The notes under the pieces were generated by a model. The model was not told the DNA's origin and searched no databases. It saw nothing but the letters and a program-made list of their open reading frames with translations. Shown in pieces: positions 22,348 through 32,360 of a DNA stretch of 64,000 bases. Origin of the DNA: Tupaia tana (taxonomy: Eukaryota > Chordata > Mammalia > Scandentia > Tupaiidae). The DNA lies in the NCBI GenBank assembly GCA_026018925.1, contig JAKSZU010000004.1, positions 41,361,233-41,425,232 on the forward strand, in the 5' to 3' direction. The stretch's first letter is position 1. Every line of letters starts with the position of its first letter. A program made the position numbers and the translations under genes.

Positions 22348-22770
22348 AAAGAAGTCATTCTAGATTAAAATGTTGAGGTTTCATGACTACATGTTGTAAT
22401 GAAGAACAAGAGGTAATCATACCTTCTGTGTGAAAAATTTACTGATGACCCTGAAATTGCTTTATTTTCTCATTTGTTGAAACACTTTTTCTGTGTGTCT
22501 TGTTGATTTCATGCTTTCCAGACTTTGTAATATCTTTTCATGTTTGGCCTTGTGTTCTCAACTGCATAGTGTCCTCCCTTGGGTCATTCACCTTGTATTT
22601 CTAATATCCAACATTGTGTTCAGCATTGAGTGAACACTCAGTAAGTGATGATGGAGAATGCTATTTAGATTCATTAGGATTTTAACAGTATGGTTTTTTT
22701 CAGAAGAAATTATTTCCTAATTTCTGTTTTGAAATTTTTTTCTCAATATTTCTCTTTTTAAAAAATGTTT
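22348..22770. other. Unassigned DNA with a possible MIR or L2 tail
   Basis: About 22565-22660 contains CTCCCTTGGGTCATTCACCT and a CATTGAGTGAACACTCAGTA end, which resembles an L2 or MIR 3' end in sense. The rest is unassigned. Confidence 0.35.
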
Positions 22771-22952
22771 GGATGGTCCAACTCCGTGGTTTAGTGGTTA
22801 AGGCAGCCAGATCCCACATAGCCTATAATGTGGTTTGAATTCAGGACATGGTGGCTTGAGTGCATATTCATGCATACCCACAATTCTGAAAGGAGGGAAA
22901 GATGGAGGAGAAGGGATTGCAGAATGACCATGCCCCATGGCCTACCCATAAT
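22771..22952 (+). mobile_element. SINE-A, 3' end missing
   Basis: GGATGGTCCAACTCCGTGGT is a diverged head, with GGTTTGAATTCAGGACATGG at the B box and GGAGAAGGGATTGCAGAATG in the middle. The copy stops after CATGCCCCATGG, where a composite SINE-C begins. The CT-rich 3' part is absent. Confidence 0.65.
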
Positions 22953-23190
22953 GGCATGTTGGCATGCACTGATATATTCTGTGCTTCATAGGCTAGACCA
23001 CATAGGAAGCTTAAGATTCCATTCCTGGGATGATTGTCATTTTTGAAGCTGCTGTGGGCAACAGAGCAAGATCCTGTCTAAAAAAGAAAAAGAAAGAAAA
23101 AAAGTCTTGGTAGCAAACAGCTATAGTCCCAGCTGAGAGACTGAGGCAGAAAGAGCATGACAAGAAGACCTTGTCTGAGAAAAAGAAAAT
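22953..23190 (+). mobile_element. SINE-C: tRNA head joined to 7SL-derived body, copy 1
   Basis: The 5' part (GCATGTTGGCATGCACTGAT, then AGGCTAGACCACATAGGAAG) matches the SINE-B-like head of the copy at 59804-60115. It is followed by GGGCAACAGAGCAAGATCCT plus GTCTAAAA (the end of an Alu-like 7SL monomer). After an A-rich linker come AGCTATAGTCCCAGCTGAGA and GACTGAGGCAGAAAGAGCA (the start of a second 7SL-like unit). Most of the first 7SL unit is missing here. Confidence 0.65.
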
Positions 23191-23584
23191 GACTTAGTAT
23201 ATTTTATAATCTCAATTTTTCCTTTATACTTGTTGTTTTGGAAGGACAGATATGTGAAGAAGATATATTTCGAATAAGATGTATGCGAAGAACTACAGAG
23301 ACAGAGGCCATCTTGGAAAATGTCATTTACAAATTTAAGTTGTATCTAAAGAGTGTTATTTCTTGATTTGGAGTGATTCATCACAGGTGATTGGAATAGA
23401 AAAACTAGAATTAGTCCTATAAGGACAGGTTAACTTGTTTTTCCATTTTCATTAGGTCATTCTCTAATGATCTTTCATAGAACAAAATGTCCAAAATAGA
23501 ATGAGAAAATGCAAATGAGAAAAAAGGAGAAGTGATTATACTTTCTTGCCAGTCAATATTTTAAACTAAGTATATCAGCTCATT
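23191..23584. other. No feature recognised
   Basis: AT-rich DNA between the composite SINE and a MIR; nothing assigned. Confidence 0.5.
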
Positions 23585-23770
23585 GAACTCATTTAAATAC
23601 TCTATAAAAGACATGGCGTGATTATCTGTAATTGATAAGCTAGAAAACTGAGATTCAGAGGAGCTGAGTAATTTGCCTAAATAGTACCACCTGCCATGGC
23701 AGAGTGGTGATGCAGAGACAATTGGATTTGACTCTCTTGACTTGCCATGACGTCGACCACCACATTCCAC
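23585..23770 (-). repeat. MIR fragment, antisense
   Basis: GAAAACTGAGATTCAGAGGA, GCTGAGTAATTTGCCTAAAT and GCAGAGTGGTGATGCAGAGA follow the reversed MIR order. In intact copies this reads GAGGAAACTGAGGCTCAGAG, then TTGCCCAAGGTCACACAGC. Confidence 0.6.
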
Positions 23771-25256
23771 TGCCGAAGGCTAAGAAATGTTCTCAGGAAC
23801 AAAAAGGACAATAGGCTACTCTTCAGACAACTTTTGGGTATTTACTCAAACCATCAGAAATCTGAGCTTCACATTTCATGAAAGTGTCAATCAGACCATT
23901 TGAAGGTTTGAGTAGAGTTTGGGGTTGACTCCCTTACAGAGGTTTACAAGTAACTGAAAAACACTTTAAGTTGAACTTTGAGACTGACATGTTTTGCTTA
24001 CCGTTCTGTACGATAGCTATTCTGTGCTAAGAAAGATTCACTTATAAAGAATGACCTGTGATTGACTTATTGTTGGAAACAAAATTTTAAAAAGTTGTAA
24101 AACAAGACAGGTATTTTGAAGGTGGTGAAAGCCCAAGATCAGGTGCAGTATTAGTTTTTTTAAAATATGTATATAATTTAATTTACCTCGTCTAGAGCAT
24201 CCAAAAAAATTTTTTTTTAAATAATGAATGGAATTATTTTAACCGAGTGCTAATGTGGTGAGTGCCAGGTGAAAAATTCAATTGAAATGCTGTCACACGA
24301 TTCTTTTGTTTTACTGACAAGAGATGTCATGTTCTCCTGATTCCCGATATGTGGAGTGTGAACTGATAAATAGTTTGGAGATGAAATTGTCAGTCACCAT
24401 TATCACACTCACGCAATTATCTTTTCTGGTGGCTTATAATGTCATGAAATTCAGGTTCCGAGGTGGAAAGAGAAGAAAAAGACAATGTGGATGTGACCAT
24501 AAATTGGAAAAGTGCTTACATTAGAAAAGTAAGATTCTAAAGGGGGCTCAAATATAGGTGAAAGGATTTACTACTTCTGAGAATAAGGGAGGGAGAAGAA
24601 ACCAAAAGAGGGAGCAACTCAGAGTTGGATCTATCTTAAAGATAATGAAACTTAAACTTCAGGGTCCCTAATACGAATGAGCATCATTCCAACTGTTTTT
24701 GAAAGACTCCTGATGAGTTTATGTGGCTGTTATATACATTTGTAAAGTTTGTGTGAGATTTTTTACTGTAATCGAGCGAGTTTGCTGCTCTTTTTCCCTC
24801 TGACTTCTCTTCCATTGCATTTACTATCTGTAGTGGTTCTGGAGTGACCTCAATACATTGTTAAGAAAATTTAATGGAAAATATATTTTATTTTAGTTGA
24901 GTGGTATATATTTATCATTCCATCATTTCCCATACATTTAGGTTGCAACTTCCTTATTTTAGTATAAGAGTAGCTTCTAGGTCTATTCCTATTACCCACT
25001 CTGCCACCTTGATTAATATTGTGATTCACTAGTATGTGGCCAAAGTTATATGAATATGTCTTAAGGTGCCCAGCATGTGTAGTATGTGTGTAGTGGAACA
25101 AAAACAAGATTTGAATTGTATGGAGCCAGAAGCTAGTCTGAGGATAATTTTTCTAACCAAGTGATACAAAACTATATTTGAAGGATTTGGCTCCTGTCAG
25201 TATTCTCAGATATATTCTCAATAATTCAGTGTATAAATTTATCATATATTTTGCTT
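23771..25256. other. No gene or repeat recognised
   Basis: AT-rich. Open frames at 24324-24524 and 24871-25107 have no domain. No SINE is visible in this 1.5-kb stretch. Confidence 0.5.
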
Positions 25257-25490
25257 CTTAAAAAAAGTTTATATATTTATTTCATGAAAGGAAGATGGAG
25301 AGGAAGAGGGAGAGAAAGAAAATCACCCTCAACAAGGCCTTATACCTTGATCTTCTCCACAGGTTTTCCTGGCCAGCCCAGATCACTACATACATGTTCA
25401 CACCCGCTGTTTACAGGTCAACCTGGGAATCAAACCCCGGTCTTCCATATAGCTTTTAGCAGTGTAGAGTGATGCACTGCCACTGGTTTC
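25257..25490 (-). mobile_element. SINE-B, antisense, full length
   Basis: GTTTATATATTTATTTCATG plus GAGAGAAAGAAAATCACCC form the reversed 3' part. CCAGCCCAGATCACTACATA is the middle, AATCAAACCCCGGTCTTCC the B-box region, and GTGATGCACTGCCACTGG the head. Confidence 0.7.
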
Positions 25491-25859
25491 TGCCTTTTTT
25501 GCCTTTTTTTGGTGGAAATTGTGTGAAATACAATTTGTCAGGAGATATGTGACATCGAAGAGGCTGCAAACCATCTTGCTACCAGCCTGAGGTTAAAGGT
25601 GTCAGGCAGAGCAGAAGCAACAGAGCTTTGGAGGAATATGTCTGGCACCTGGATGTACCTTTACAGAAACCCATACACACTATGGACTTGTGATTGGCCA
25701 ACCATGGAGTGGCATAATCAAGATTATGGAATAGGAGTTTCCAGTGCTTGGCCTCTTGAAGAAACATCAATTTTAATAATCATTCATGCATGAAAATACC
25801 ATCGTAAGAAAACCAGATGAAAGGTTATAGCACCTGGGTAGAGCACAGAAATAAGAAAA
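25491..25859. other. Unassigned DNA next to an L1
   Basis: Overlapping open frames on both strands (25579-25793) have no domain. This could be the outer part of the L1 5' UTR that follows, but I cannot show it. Confidence 0.35.
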
Positions 25860-28144
25860 GACACATTGAAGAGGATAGCATGGTTTCACATTACCTATGT
25901 CATTCCTACTCAAAGCCTACACAGCACAGTGCAGAGAGAGACCACCTCCTTATGGGGAAAGGAGAGTGAAGTGAGCACTTGATTTCACTGCACACTCCAG
26001 CACGAGGCTACTTCAGTGCCATAGTAGTTCCATTGACCCTAGGTAACAAGTCAATCCCTGTATACCCAGGCTTCAGACCCACCAATAGCATCAGCCTGGC
26101 TTCTGCAGCCCTTGCACCAGGTTCATCTCTGTGGACCAAGCTCCAGACCCATCCCAGGGCCAGGCTAGAATCCACAGCCTCAGGAACCAGGCACTTGCAG
26201 CCCCAAGGTCTAGTTGTCCAGGGTGAGGCCCGCTATGGCAGGATCATGGTCCATGCCTACCCAATAGTCTCCAGCATGCTGGGATGCCCCTGTAGACTCA
26301 AGCTCCAGACCCACCTGTAAATTGACCCAAATACCAGGCAAGCCCAACCAATTATCCCTGCAATCAGCACACTCCAAATCTCTGGGTGGGTTGCCTGATA
26401 AAGAGTTTTTCCCAACAAAGCTAGTTAATAAAGACTGGAAGAGGTGCCTACTTCAGATGAGTAGACATCAGTGCTAGGTCATAAATTACACTACTGAAGG
26501 AACAAAATAAAATGCTAGTATACAAACCCAAACACATGGAAATCTACATAAACTTTTTGACAAAAAATTTAAAATAACCTCCTAAATAAGTTCAGAGAGC
26601 TACAAGAGAATATAGGTAGACAACTAAATTAGGAAAACAATACATGAAGTTCAAAACTTGAAGTTAAAAAAAGGAACTGTAAAGAACCAAACAGATATTC
26701 TGAAGCTGAAAACACAATTATTGAACTGAAAAATTAAAAAGAGAGCTTTAACAACAAACTGAATCAAGCAGAAGAAAGAATCAGTAAGTTTGAAGACTGG
26801 TGACTTGAAATGATCTAGTCGGGAAAAAATTAAAAAGAAAAAATAATGAAAAAAAGTTAAGAAACAACTTTATGACAAATCATTAAGTATATCAGTTCAC
26901 AAATATGGGAATCTTAGAAGGATTAGAATAGTTAATATTGTTAAATGGCCATAATACCCATAGTGATCTATAGATTCAAGGCAATCCCTATCAAAAGTTT
27001 AATGGCATTTTTCATAGGAATAGAAAAATGCAATACTATCATTCATATGTAACCACAAAAGGCCACGAATAGCCAAAGTAATCATGAGGAAAAAGAACGA
27101 AGTTGGAGGCATCCCACTACTTGAGTTAAATATATACAAAAAAAAAATGTAAAGTTATAGTAACCAAAGCAGCACAGTATACTTGGTATATTAGAATTAA
27201 AATAGCCATATAGATTAATAAAACAGAATATAGAGACCAGAAGTAAATCTAAGCATTTATAGATAACTAATTTTTAACAAAGATGCCAAGAAAACGCTGG
27301 AAAAAACTACAGATTTATAAGCAGTGAAGTCTAATTGGGCTCTTATCTTACATAGTATACAAAAACCAACTCAAGGTAGATTAAAGAGTTAAATATAAGA
27401 CCTGAAACTGTAAAACTACTAGAAGAGAACAAAGGGAAAAAAGCTTCTTGGATACTGGTCTGGAAAATGATTTTAAAAATTAATGACCTCAACATTATAG
27501 CCAACAAAACCGAAAATACACAAATGTGATAACATCAAACTAAAAAAGCTCTGCAAAGCCAAGGAAACAACAGAGTGAAGAGACAAGATAGGACATAAGA
27601 TAAAATATTTGCAAATCATGCATGTCATTAATCTTCAAAATAGATGAGGGAACCAAATAATTCAATAGTAAAACAAAACAAAACACTGAAAAATGAGCAT
27701 AGGACCTGAATAGACACTTCTAAAAAGAATGCATCTAGTTGGCCAATAGGTATATGAAGAAATTACTCAACTTCCCTAATCATTAGGGAAATCAAAGTCA
27801 AAATCACATTGATTCACCTTACACCTGTTAAAATGACTATTATAAAAAAGACAAGAGATAACAATGATAGCAGGCTATGGAGAAAAGGCAGCCCTTTACT
27901 CTGCTGTAGAAATGTAAACTTGTACAGATATTATGAAAAATAATGTGGAGGATCTTCAAAAAATTAAAAGTAGAACTACCACATGGTCCAGCAATCCCAC
28001 TACTGAGTATATACCAAGGGAATGGAAATTAGTGTCTTGAAGAAATATCTCTATCTCATGTTCATATTATTCACATTAGCCAAGATGTGAAACCTAACTA
28101 AGTGTCCATAGATGGGTGAATGAATAAAGAAAATATGTGTGTGT

Positions 28145-28252
28145 GGTCTGTAAAAATACATATGGAAAATGTCTATTAGGAAAAAAACTATGTATAAATT
28201 TTTTTGCACCAAAATTTGTTCATACTTTATTTTTCCCACAAACTTTTGAAAT
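28145..28252 (-). mobile_element. Mariner-like MITE inside the L1
   Basis: The reverse complement reads TTCAAAAGTTTGTGGGAAAA, CAAATTTTGGTGCAAAAAAA, CATAGTTTTTTTCC and CATTTTCCATATG. It aligns with the 1482-1870 copy, and L1 sequence continues on both sides, so the element landed in an existing L1. Confidence 0.6.
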
Positions 28253-28254
28253 AA

Positions 28255-28255
<1 letters not shown>

Positions 28256-28290
<35 letters not shown>
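28256..28290 (+). repeat. (TG)n microsatellite
   Basis: About 17 perfect TG units separate the MITE from the L1 3' end. In related L1 copies this spot carries a TATATATACACA-like stretch, so the repeat probably grew from it. Confidence 0.95.
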
Positions 28291-28293
<3 letters not shown>

Positions 28294-28709
28294 GGAATAT
28301 TATTCAGCCTTAAGAAAGGAAATGTCATTTATGACAAGATGTATGAACTTGGAGGACATTATGCTAAGTGAATTAAGTCAGGCACAGAAAGACTACCAGT
28401 CAAACTCACAGAAGCAGAGAGTAGAAGGATGGTTGCCAAGGGTTAGGAGTGAGGGAAATGATGTTGATCAAAGAGTAAAGAATTTTAGCTATGTTTGATG
28501 AATAAACTCTGGAGATCTAATGTACAGTGTGGTAACTATAGTTAATGCTGTATAGTGTAATTAAAATGTGCTGTTAGAGTGGATTTTATATGTTCTCACC
28601 TTGACCCATATACACACAATGGTAACTCTGTGAACTGATGGATGTGTTAATTAGCCAGATTGTGGCAATCATTTCACAGCATGTATGTTTATCAAAATAT
28701 CATCACATT

Positions 28710-28948
28710 AGGCACTAGATGGTGATGCATTGGTAATGCAATGCTTGTTGAGATTAACCCACATGGAAGGTTCTAGGTTCACATCAGAGACTTCCTTGAA
28801 CACACCAGACATGTGTGATCTGGGGCTTACTGAAGCTAGGGGTAAGTTGTGGCATGGGAACCTTGTTGGGGTTGACTGTCTGTCTTTCTATCTGTCTCTC
28901 TCACTCTCTCTTCCTTGCTTGTGGAAGGAAGAAAGAAACTTAAAAAAA
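28710..28948 (+). mobile_element. SINE-B, full length
   Basis: GGCACTAGATGGTGATGCAT is the head, AGGTTCTAGGTTCACATCAG the B-box region, GCATGGGAACCTTGTTGGGG the middle, then CTGTCTCTCTCACTCTCTC and an A9 tail. It lies directly after the L1 3' end. Confidence 0.78.
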
Positions 28949-28988
28949 AAATCCACCATATTATATGCCTTAAAAATATACAATTGCT

Positions 28989-29242
28989 GGGGCCATGAGT
29001 TGGCATGATGGTTAAGGTGGCTGGATTCAAACATGGTTGATCACGGTTTGAGTCCTGGACTCGGTGGCTTGAAACTCATACTGGGCTCAATGTGTGTTCA
29101 TGCCCAAAATCCCAAGAGGAGAATGGATTTTGGTGTGGCCATCCACCTGGCAGGTATTTCTCACTTTCCCTCTTTTAGTCTCTCTCTCTCCTCTCCAGCA
29201 AGTGCATGGCATGTGTACTATGGCAAAAACCTAAAAAAAATA
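28989..29242 (+). mobile_element. SINE-A, full length
   Basis: GGGGCCATGAGTTGGCATGA is the head, GTTTGAGTCCTGGACTCGG the B-box region, CCCAAAATCCCAAGAGGAGA the middle, and CATGTGTACTATGGCAAAAA the 3' end with an A8 tail. Confidence 0.85.
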
Positions 29243-29261
29243 TAAAAGTGTACACATACAC

Positions 29262-29301
29262 AATTTCTTTTCTTTCTTCATTTTTTTCTTTCTTTTTTTT
29301 C

Positions 29302-29346
<45 letters not shown>
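29262..29346 (+). repeat. Pyrimidine tract ending in T31
   Basis: An irregular TTTC/TTTTC tract passes into 31 consecutive T at 29316-29346. It may be the A tail of an antisense retrocopy whose body I cannot identify. Confidence 0.8.
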
Positions 29347-29348
<2 letters not shown>

Positions 29349-29659
29349 AAATTGTACCTTAATAAAGCTAGGGGAGTGGAAATTTTAAAAAACTTTTGTA
29401 AGGGCAAATATGTAGGTATTTTTGTTTGTGTTTGTGTTTGTTTTTGTTTTTGTTACAAATGCTGCTTATATCTATAATAGCCACATACAAAGGAAACTTT
29501 AGAAAGGGTATATGAGTATTTACTGTAACAAGACAAGCCTCCACAAAACTTATTGGTGTAATACAAAAATCATTTCTTTATGGTTGGTAATTTGGCCTGG
29601 GCTCTTATAACGTAGTTCATCTCACTCCATATGGTGTTTACTGAGTTTGCAAAAATCTG
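29347..29659. other. Possible old DNA-transposon trace
   Basis: About 29540-29640 (CCACAAAACTTATTGGTGTA, GGTTGGTAATTTGGCCTGGG) resembles a widespread mammalian repeat with a CACAAACTTAGTGGCTTAAA-type phrase. I cannot name it firmly. Confidence 0.3.
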
Positions 29660-30780
29660 GGGTGGAGGAGTCTGACCTGGTAGGGCTCCAGGATCTGTCT
29701 TGAGCTTTTGACCTCTACCTCTCAGGTCGGGTCAGCACGTTGGCAAGGCCGCTGCTGTGTGCCCCCCCCCCCCCCCAGGAATAAATCTTAGGTCGGATTA
29801 GTCAGCAAGGCTGCTTGCTATTTGCTCCAGAACACTGTGGTAGCCTTGCTGGGAAGCGACCGCCCTCTGACTCCCTGATATACTATAAAATATTACATAG
29901 CTCTCTTGAGTATGTGATGAGATTTTCCCAAAAGTCCCTTGACCACACCCCTCGGCCCTGATCACCTACTGTTAATTACAATGCTTTATCTCCATGGTCA
30001 CAATAGAGGGTGGACTGAAGTTCTATCTAGGCAGAAATAATCTTGACCTTTGGAAGGCCCTTCAAAATACATTTAAGATAAACTTAATCTTTTCTTTACA
30101 TAAAATAGGATTAGGCCGAAACTGGCCCAGGACACCCCCGCCCTCACCAAGTGAAATAGATAAATATATTAGGATTCCTTAAATTAAGTTTTAAATCCCT
30201 ATAAAACTATATAAGTATCATTCTTTATTAAGATCCATAAGAACTAATATCTATACTTGAGATTTTCTTTTCTCAGCACCATTACCAGTAATCACAAGAT
30301 GGCTGCTGTGCCGCATCAGCTGATAATCATCTCTGCTTGCTGGAACCACTTTCCTGAAACTGCATTCCACGGAGACCCACCTACATCAAACGAACAATTG
30401 CGGAACTGCACTAGACCCACCCTTAATCCAACCCTGAAGAGAATCTATGTTCCCTGTTATTAAAACTTTATGAGCTGATAATTGAAACACGTAGCCCCTC
30501 ACCCATTTACTTGCATGTAACACATTTTCAATAAAAACGCACAATGATTCCTAGCAGGGGTCACTCCTCAGAGAGTGATCTCTGGGGGTGTCTGGCTAAG
30601 GACGTGCATGACAAAGGCACTGAGGCCATAGTCGTCTTCTTTTCCAGCGTCGCCTCTGATGAGTCAACCCACCCCCGCCAAGACTGGACCCCGGCACTGG
30701 GGTCTCAGCTGGGGTGGCTAGTGCATTTGGTTTTCCCCACATGGCCTTGCATGCTCCATGAAACAGCATAATTTTGTTCA
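29660..30780 (+). mobile_element. LTR-like block, possibly a solo ERV LTR
   Basis: The block is GC-richer than its surroundings. A TATA-like TATAAAACTATATAAG lies near 30200. CACAAGATGGCTGCTG lies near 30294. There are two polyadenylation-like signals, ATTAAA near 30461 and AATAAA near 30530. Downstream, CTCAGAGAGTGATCTCTGGG recalls U5 of gammaretrovirus-like LTRs. No gag, pol or env reading frame is seen. I could not fix TG...CA ends or a flanking duplication, so both boundaries and the class are uncertain. A C15 run lies at 29762-29776. Confidence 0.4.
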
Positions 30781-30916
30781 CATTCAGAGAGTGAGAGTAT
30801 AAACAATGTTTCTTGAGTCCTAGGCTCATAACTCACACAGTGTCACTTTTCCTGCATTCTACTGGTCAAAGAAAGTCATAAGGCCAACCCAGAATTAAGG
30901 AGTAAGGAAATACAGT

Positions 30917-31150
30917 GCTGGCCCCATATTTCACAGTGGTTAAGCACGGTGTATTGGGAGCCAGATCCCACATGACCAACCATAGTCCTAATAGCGCCTG
31001 TGGCTTGAAAAGCATGCTGGTGCTTGTGTGTGCCAGCCCAAAATCCTGACGGGGAAGAGGAATAGAGAAGAGATTATAGTTCAACCAGGCTTCACTGGGA
31101 GGTTCTCTCTCAATCATGCATACAAGTACACATACCCTCTGACAATATTT
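30917..31150 (+). mobile_element. SINE-A relative, diverged
   Basis: CTGGCCCCATATTTCACAGT is the head, with TAAGCACGG in the A-box region. CCAAAATCCTGACGGGGAAG and AGATTATAGTTCAACCAGGC are the middle, and GTACACATACCCTCTGACAA the 3' end. The next SINE is inserted in its tail. Confidence 0.65.
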
Positions 31151-31152
31151 TT

Positions 31153-31410
31153 TTTTTTTTTGAGAGGTTTTCGCTATAGGGCACGTGCGCTCGCCAGACA
31201 GACAGAGAGAGACAGAGAGACAGAAAGCAGGAAATCACCCCCCAGGGGGGATGGCCACGCCGCAATCCCTTCTCCTCCATTCTCCTCTCGGGATCCTGGG
31301 CACGCACGCACACGCGCCCGGCGTGAGTTTAAGCCACCGGGTCCGGGACGCGAACCGCGGTCGACTACGTGGGAGTCCAGTGACATAGCCATGACGCTAA
31401 CTGCTGGTCC
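31153..31410 (-). mobile_element. Young SINE-A, GGTCC subtype, with clear duplication
   Basis: This copy is rich in intact CpG (GGGCACGTGCGCTCGCCAGA, GCACGCACACGCGCCCGGCG, GACGCGAACCGCGGTCGACT). It ends CTAACTGCTGGTCC. The 14-bp target-site duplication CTGACAATATTTTT lies at 31139-31152 and 31412-31425, in the 3' end of the older SINE-A. The GAGTTTAAGCC form (three T) is diagnostic of its subtype. Confidence 0.93.
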
Positions 31411-31644
31411 ACTGACAATATTTTTAAAAAGTGGGGAAATACACACTTGTTTTTGAGAGTGACTGTGAAGAATTTATGGTCACTTTTATACTCTACCATA
31501 TAGGATTTCCCAGTTGGACAAAAACTTAAACATTTACCTAAGAGGACTAAGTTGTGAATCACAAAGGAATCACTGAGTTGTTAATAGCAATAAAAAATAA
31601 GTCAATTGTGCTAGAGACTAGGCTCAATTGCCATTCTCTTTTCA

Positions 31645-31852
31645 CTATTTATTTATTTATTTATTTATTTATTTATACATGCATGCATGCATGCCAGAGG
31701 GTGTGTGCACTCACCAAGGAGAGACAGACAGAGTTTGAGAAAGAGAAAGTACCCCCTTAGTGGGGCATGGTAATGCTGCAATCCCTTCTCTCACTTCTCC
31801 ATCCTGTTGGGATTTGGAACATAACGTGCACATTCACCCATCACTGGCTCTA
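31645..31852 (-). mobile_element. SINE-A, antisense, tRNA head lost
   Basis: An ATTT repeat (31648-31674) and GCATGCATGCATGCCAGAGG precede GGGTGTGTGCACTCACC. Then CCCTTAGTGGGGCATGGTAA and AACATAACGTGCACATTCAC follow. The sequence stops near CACTGGCTC, before the tRNA-like head. Confidence 0.7.
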
Positions 31853-32224
31853 TTAATAAAATAATATTAGATTACTATCATATGAAGAGGAATCAAAAAG
31901 TATGGAGCCAAAAATATGTAGGAAACCAATTTTACATGGTGAATGTGGAGAGAGGATCAACAAAATGTGTCTGAGATCTGGTTGAATTTACACTTGGTTT
32001 TTTATAGTTCAGGTGTTAGCACCGTACTTGGGAGTTCATATGACTTGGGTTTGGATGATTCTACTTAATGATTGAGAGATTTAGGGAAAGTTACCTATTT
32101 CTTTGAGAATCAGTTTACCATCCAAGAAGAGGTATATTGCATATTTCTTTATGTTTTTGTGGATATTAGTCTATTAAGTAATATATTAATGTACATCACA
32201 CTCTGCTGGTATGTAGCAGGCATA
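31853..32224. other. No feature recognised
   Basis: AT-rich DNA with no repeat or gene assigned. Confidence 0.5.
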
Positions 32225-32360
32225 CAACAACACATATTCATTAAATGTATCTACTGTGTTCCAGGTTCTGTTCTAGAAGCTGGGGTTACAGTAGTAGACA
32301 AGGCAAAATTTACAAAATTATAACCCTCTGGAAAGTTACATTCTAGTAAGGAGCTTATAT
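32225..32360 (-). repeat. L2 3' end fragment, antisense
   Basis: TATTCATTAAATGTATCTAC, TGTTCCAGGTTCTGTTCTAG, GGGGTTACAGTAGTAGACAA and GTTACATTCTAGTAAGGAGC are the reversed L2 3' region. Confidence 0.65.

Larger units (their letters stand above)
25860..28706 (+). mobile_element. Old L1 (L1M-type) with 5' UTR and ORF2 3' end, core deleted
   Basis: About 25860-26450 is GC-richer with CCAGACCCA/CCAGGC phrases, like an L1 5' UTR. About 26480-26870 is A-rich with GAAAACACAATTATTGAACT and GAATCAAGCAGAAGAAAGAA, as in the ORF1 coiled-coil region. From about 26915, TTCAAGGCAATCCCTATCAA, CCACAAAAGGCCACGAATAG, GAACGAAGTTGGAGGCATCC and AACTACTAGAAGAGAACAAA follow the last third of ORF2. After 28290 comes the L1M 3' end (ATTATTCAGCC, CAAAATATCATCACATTA). 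Endonuclease and reverse transcriptase coding DNA is missing. No intact reading frame remains. Confidence 0.8.

Noticed and set aside
29660..30780. Provirus with coding potential
   Set aside because: No gag, pro, pol or env-like frame is visible; at most an isolated LTR-like block is supported.
31028..31456. 142-codon frame
   Set aside because: It reads through two SINE-A copies. Similar peptides appear wherever young antisense SINE-A copies occur, because the element itself has an open frame.
31645..31700. CRISPR-like or satellite repeat (ATTT and GCAT units)
   Set aside because: It is the A-rich tail region of a SINE-A plus short simple repeat; there are no spaced identical repeats.
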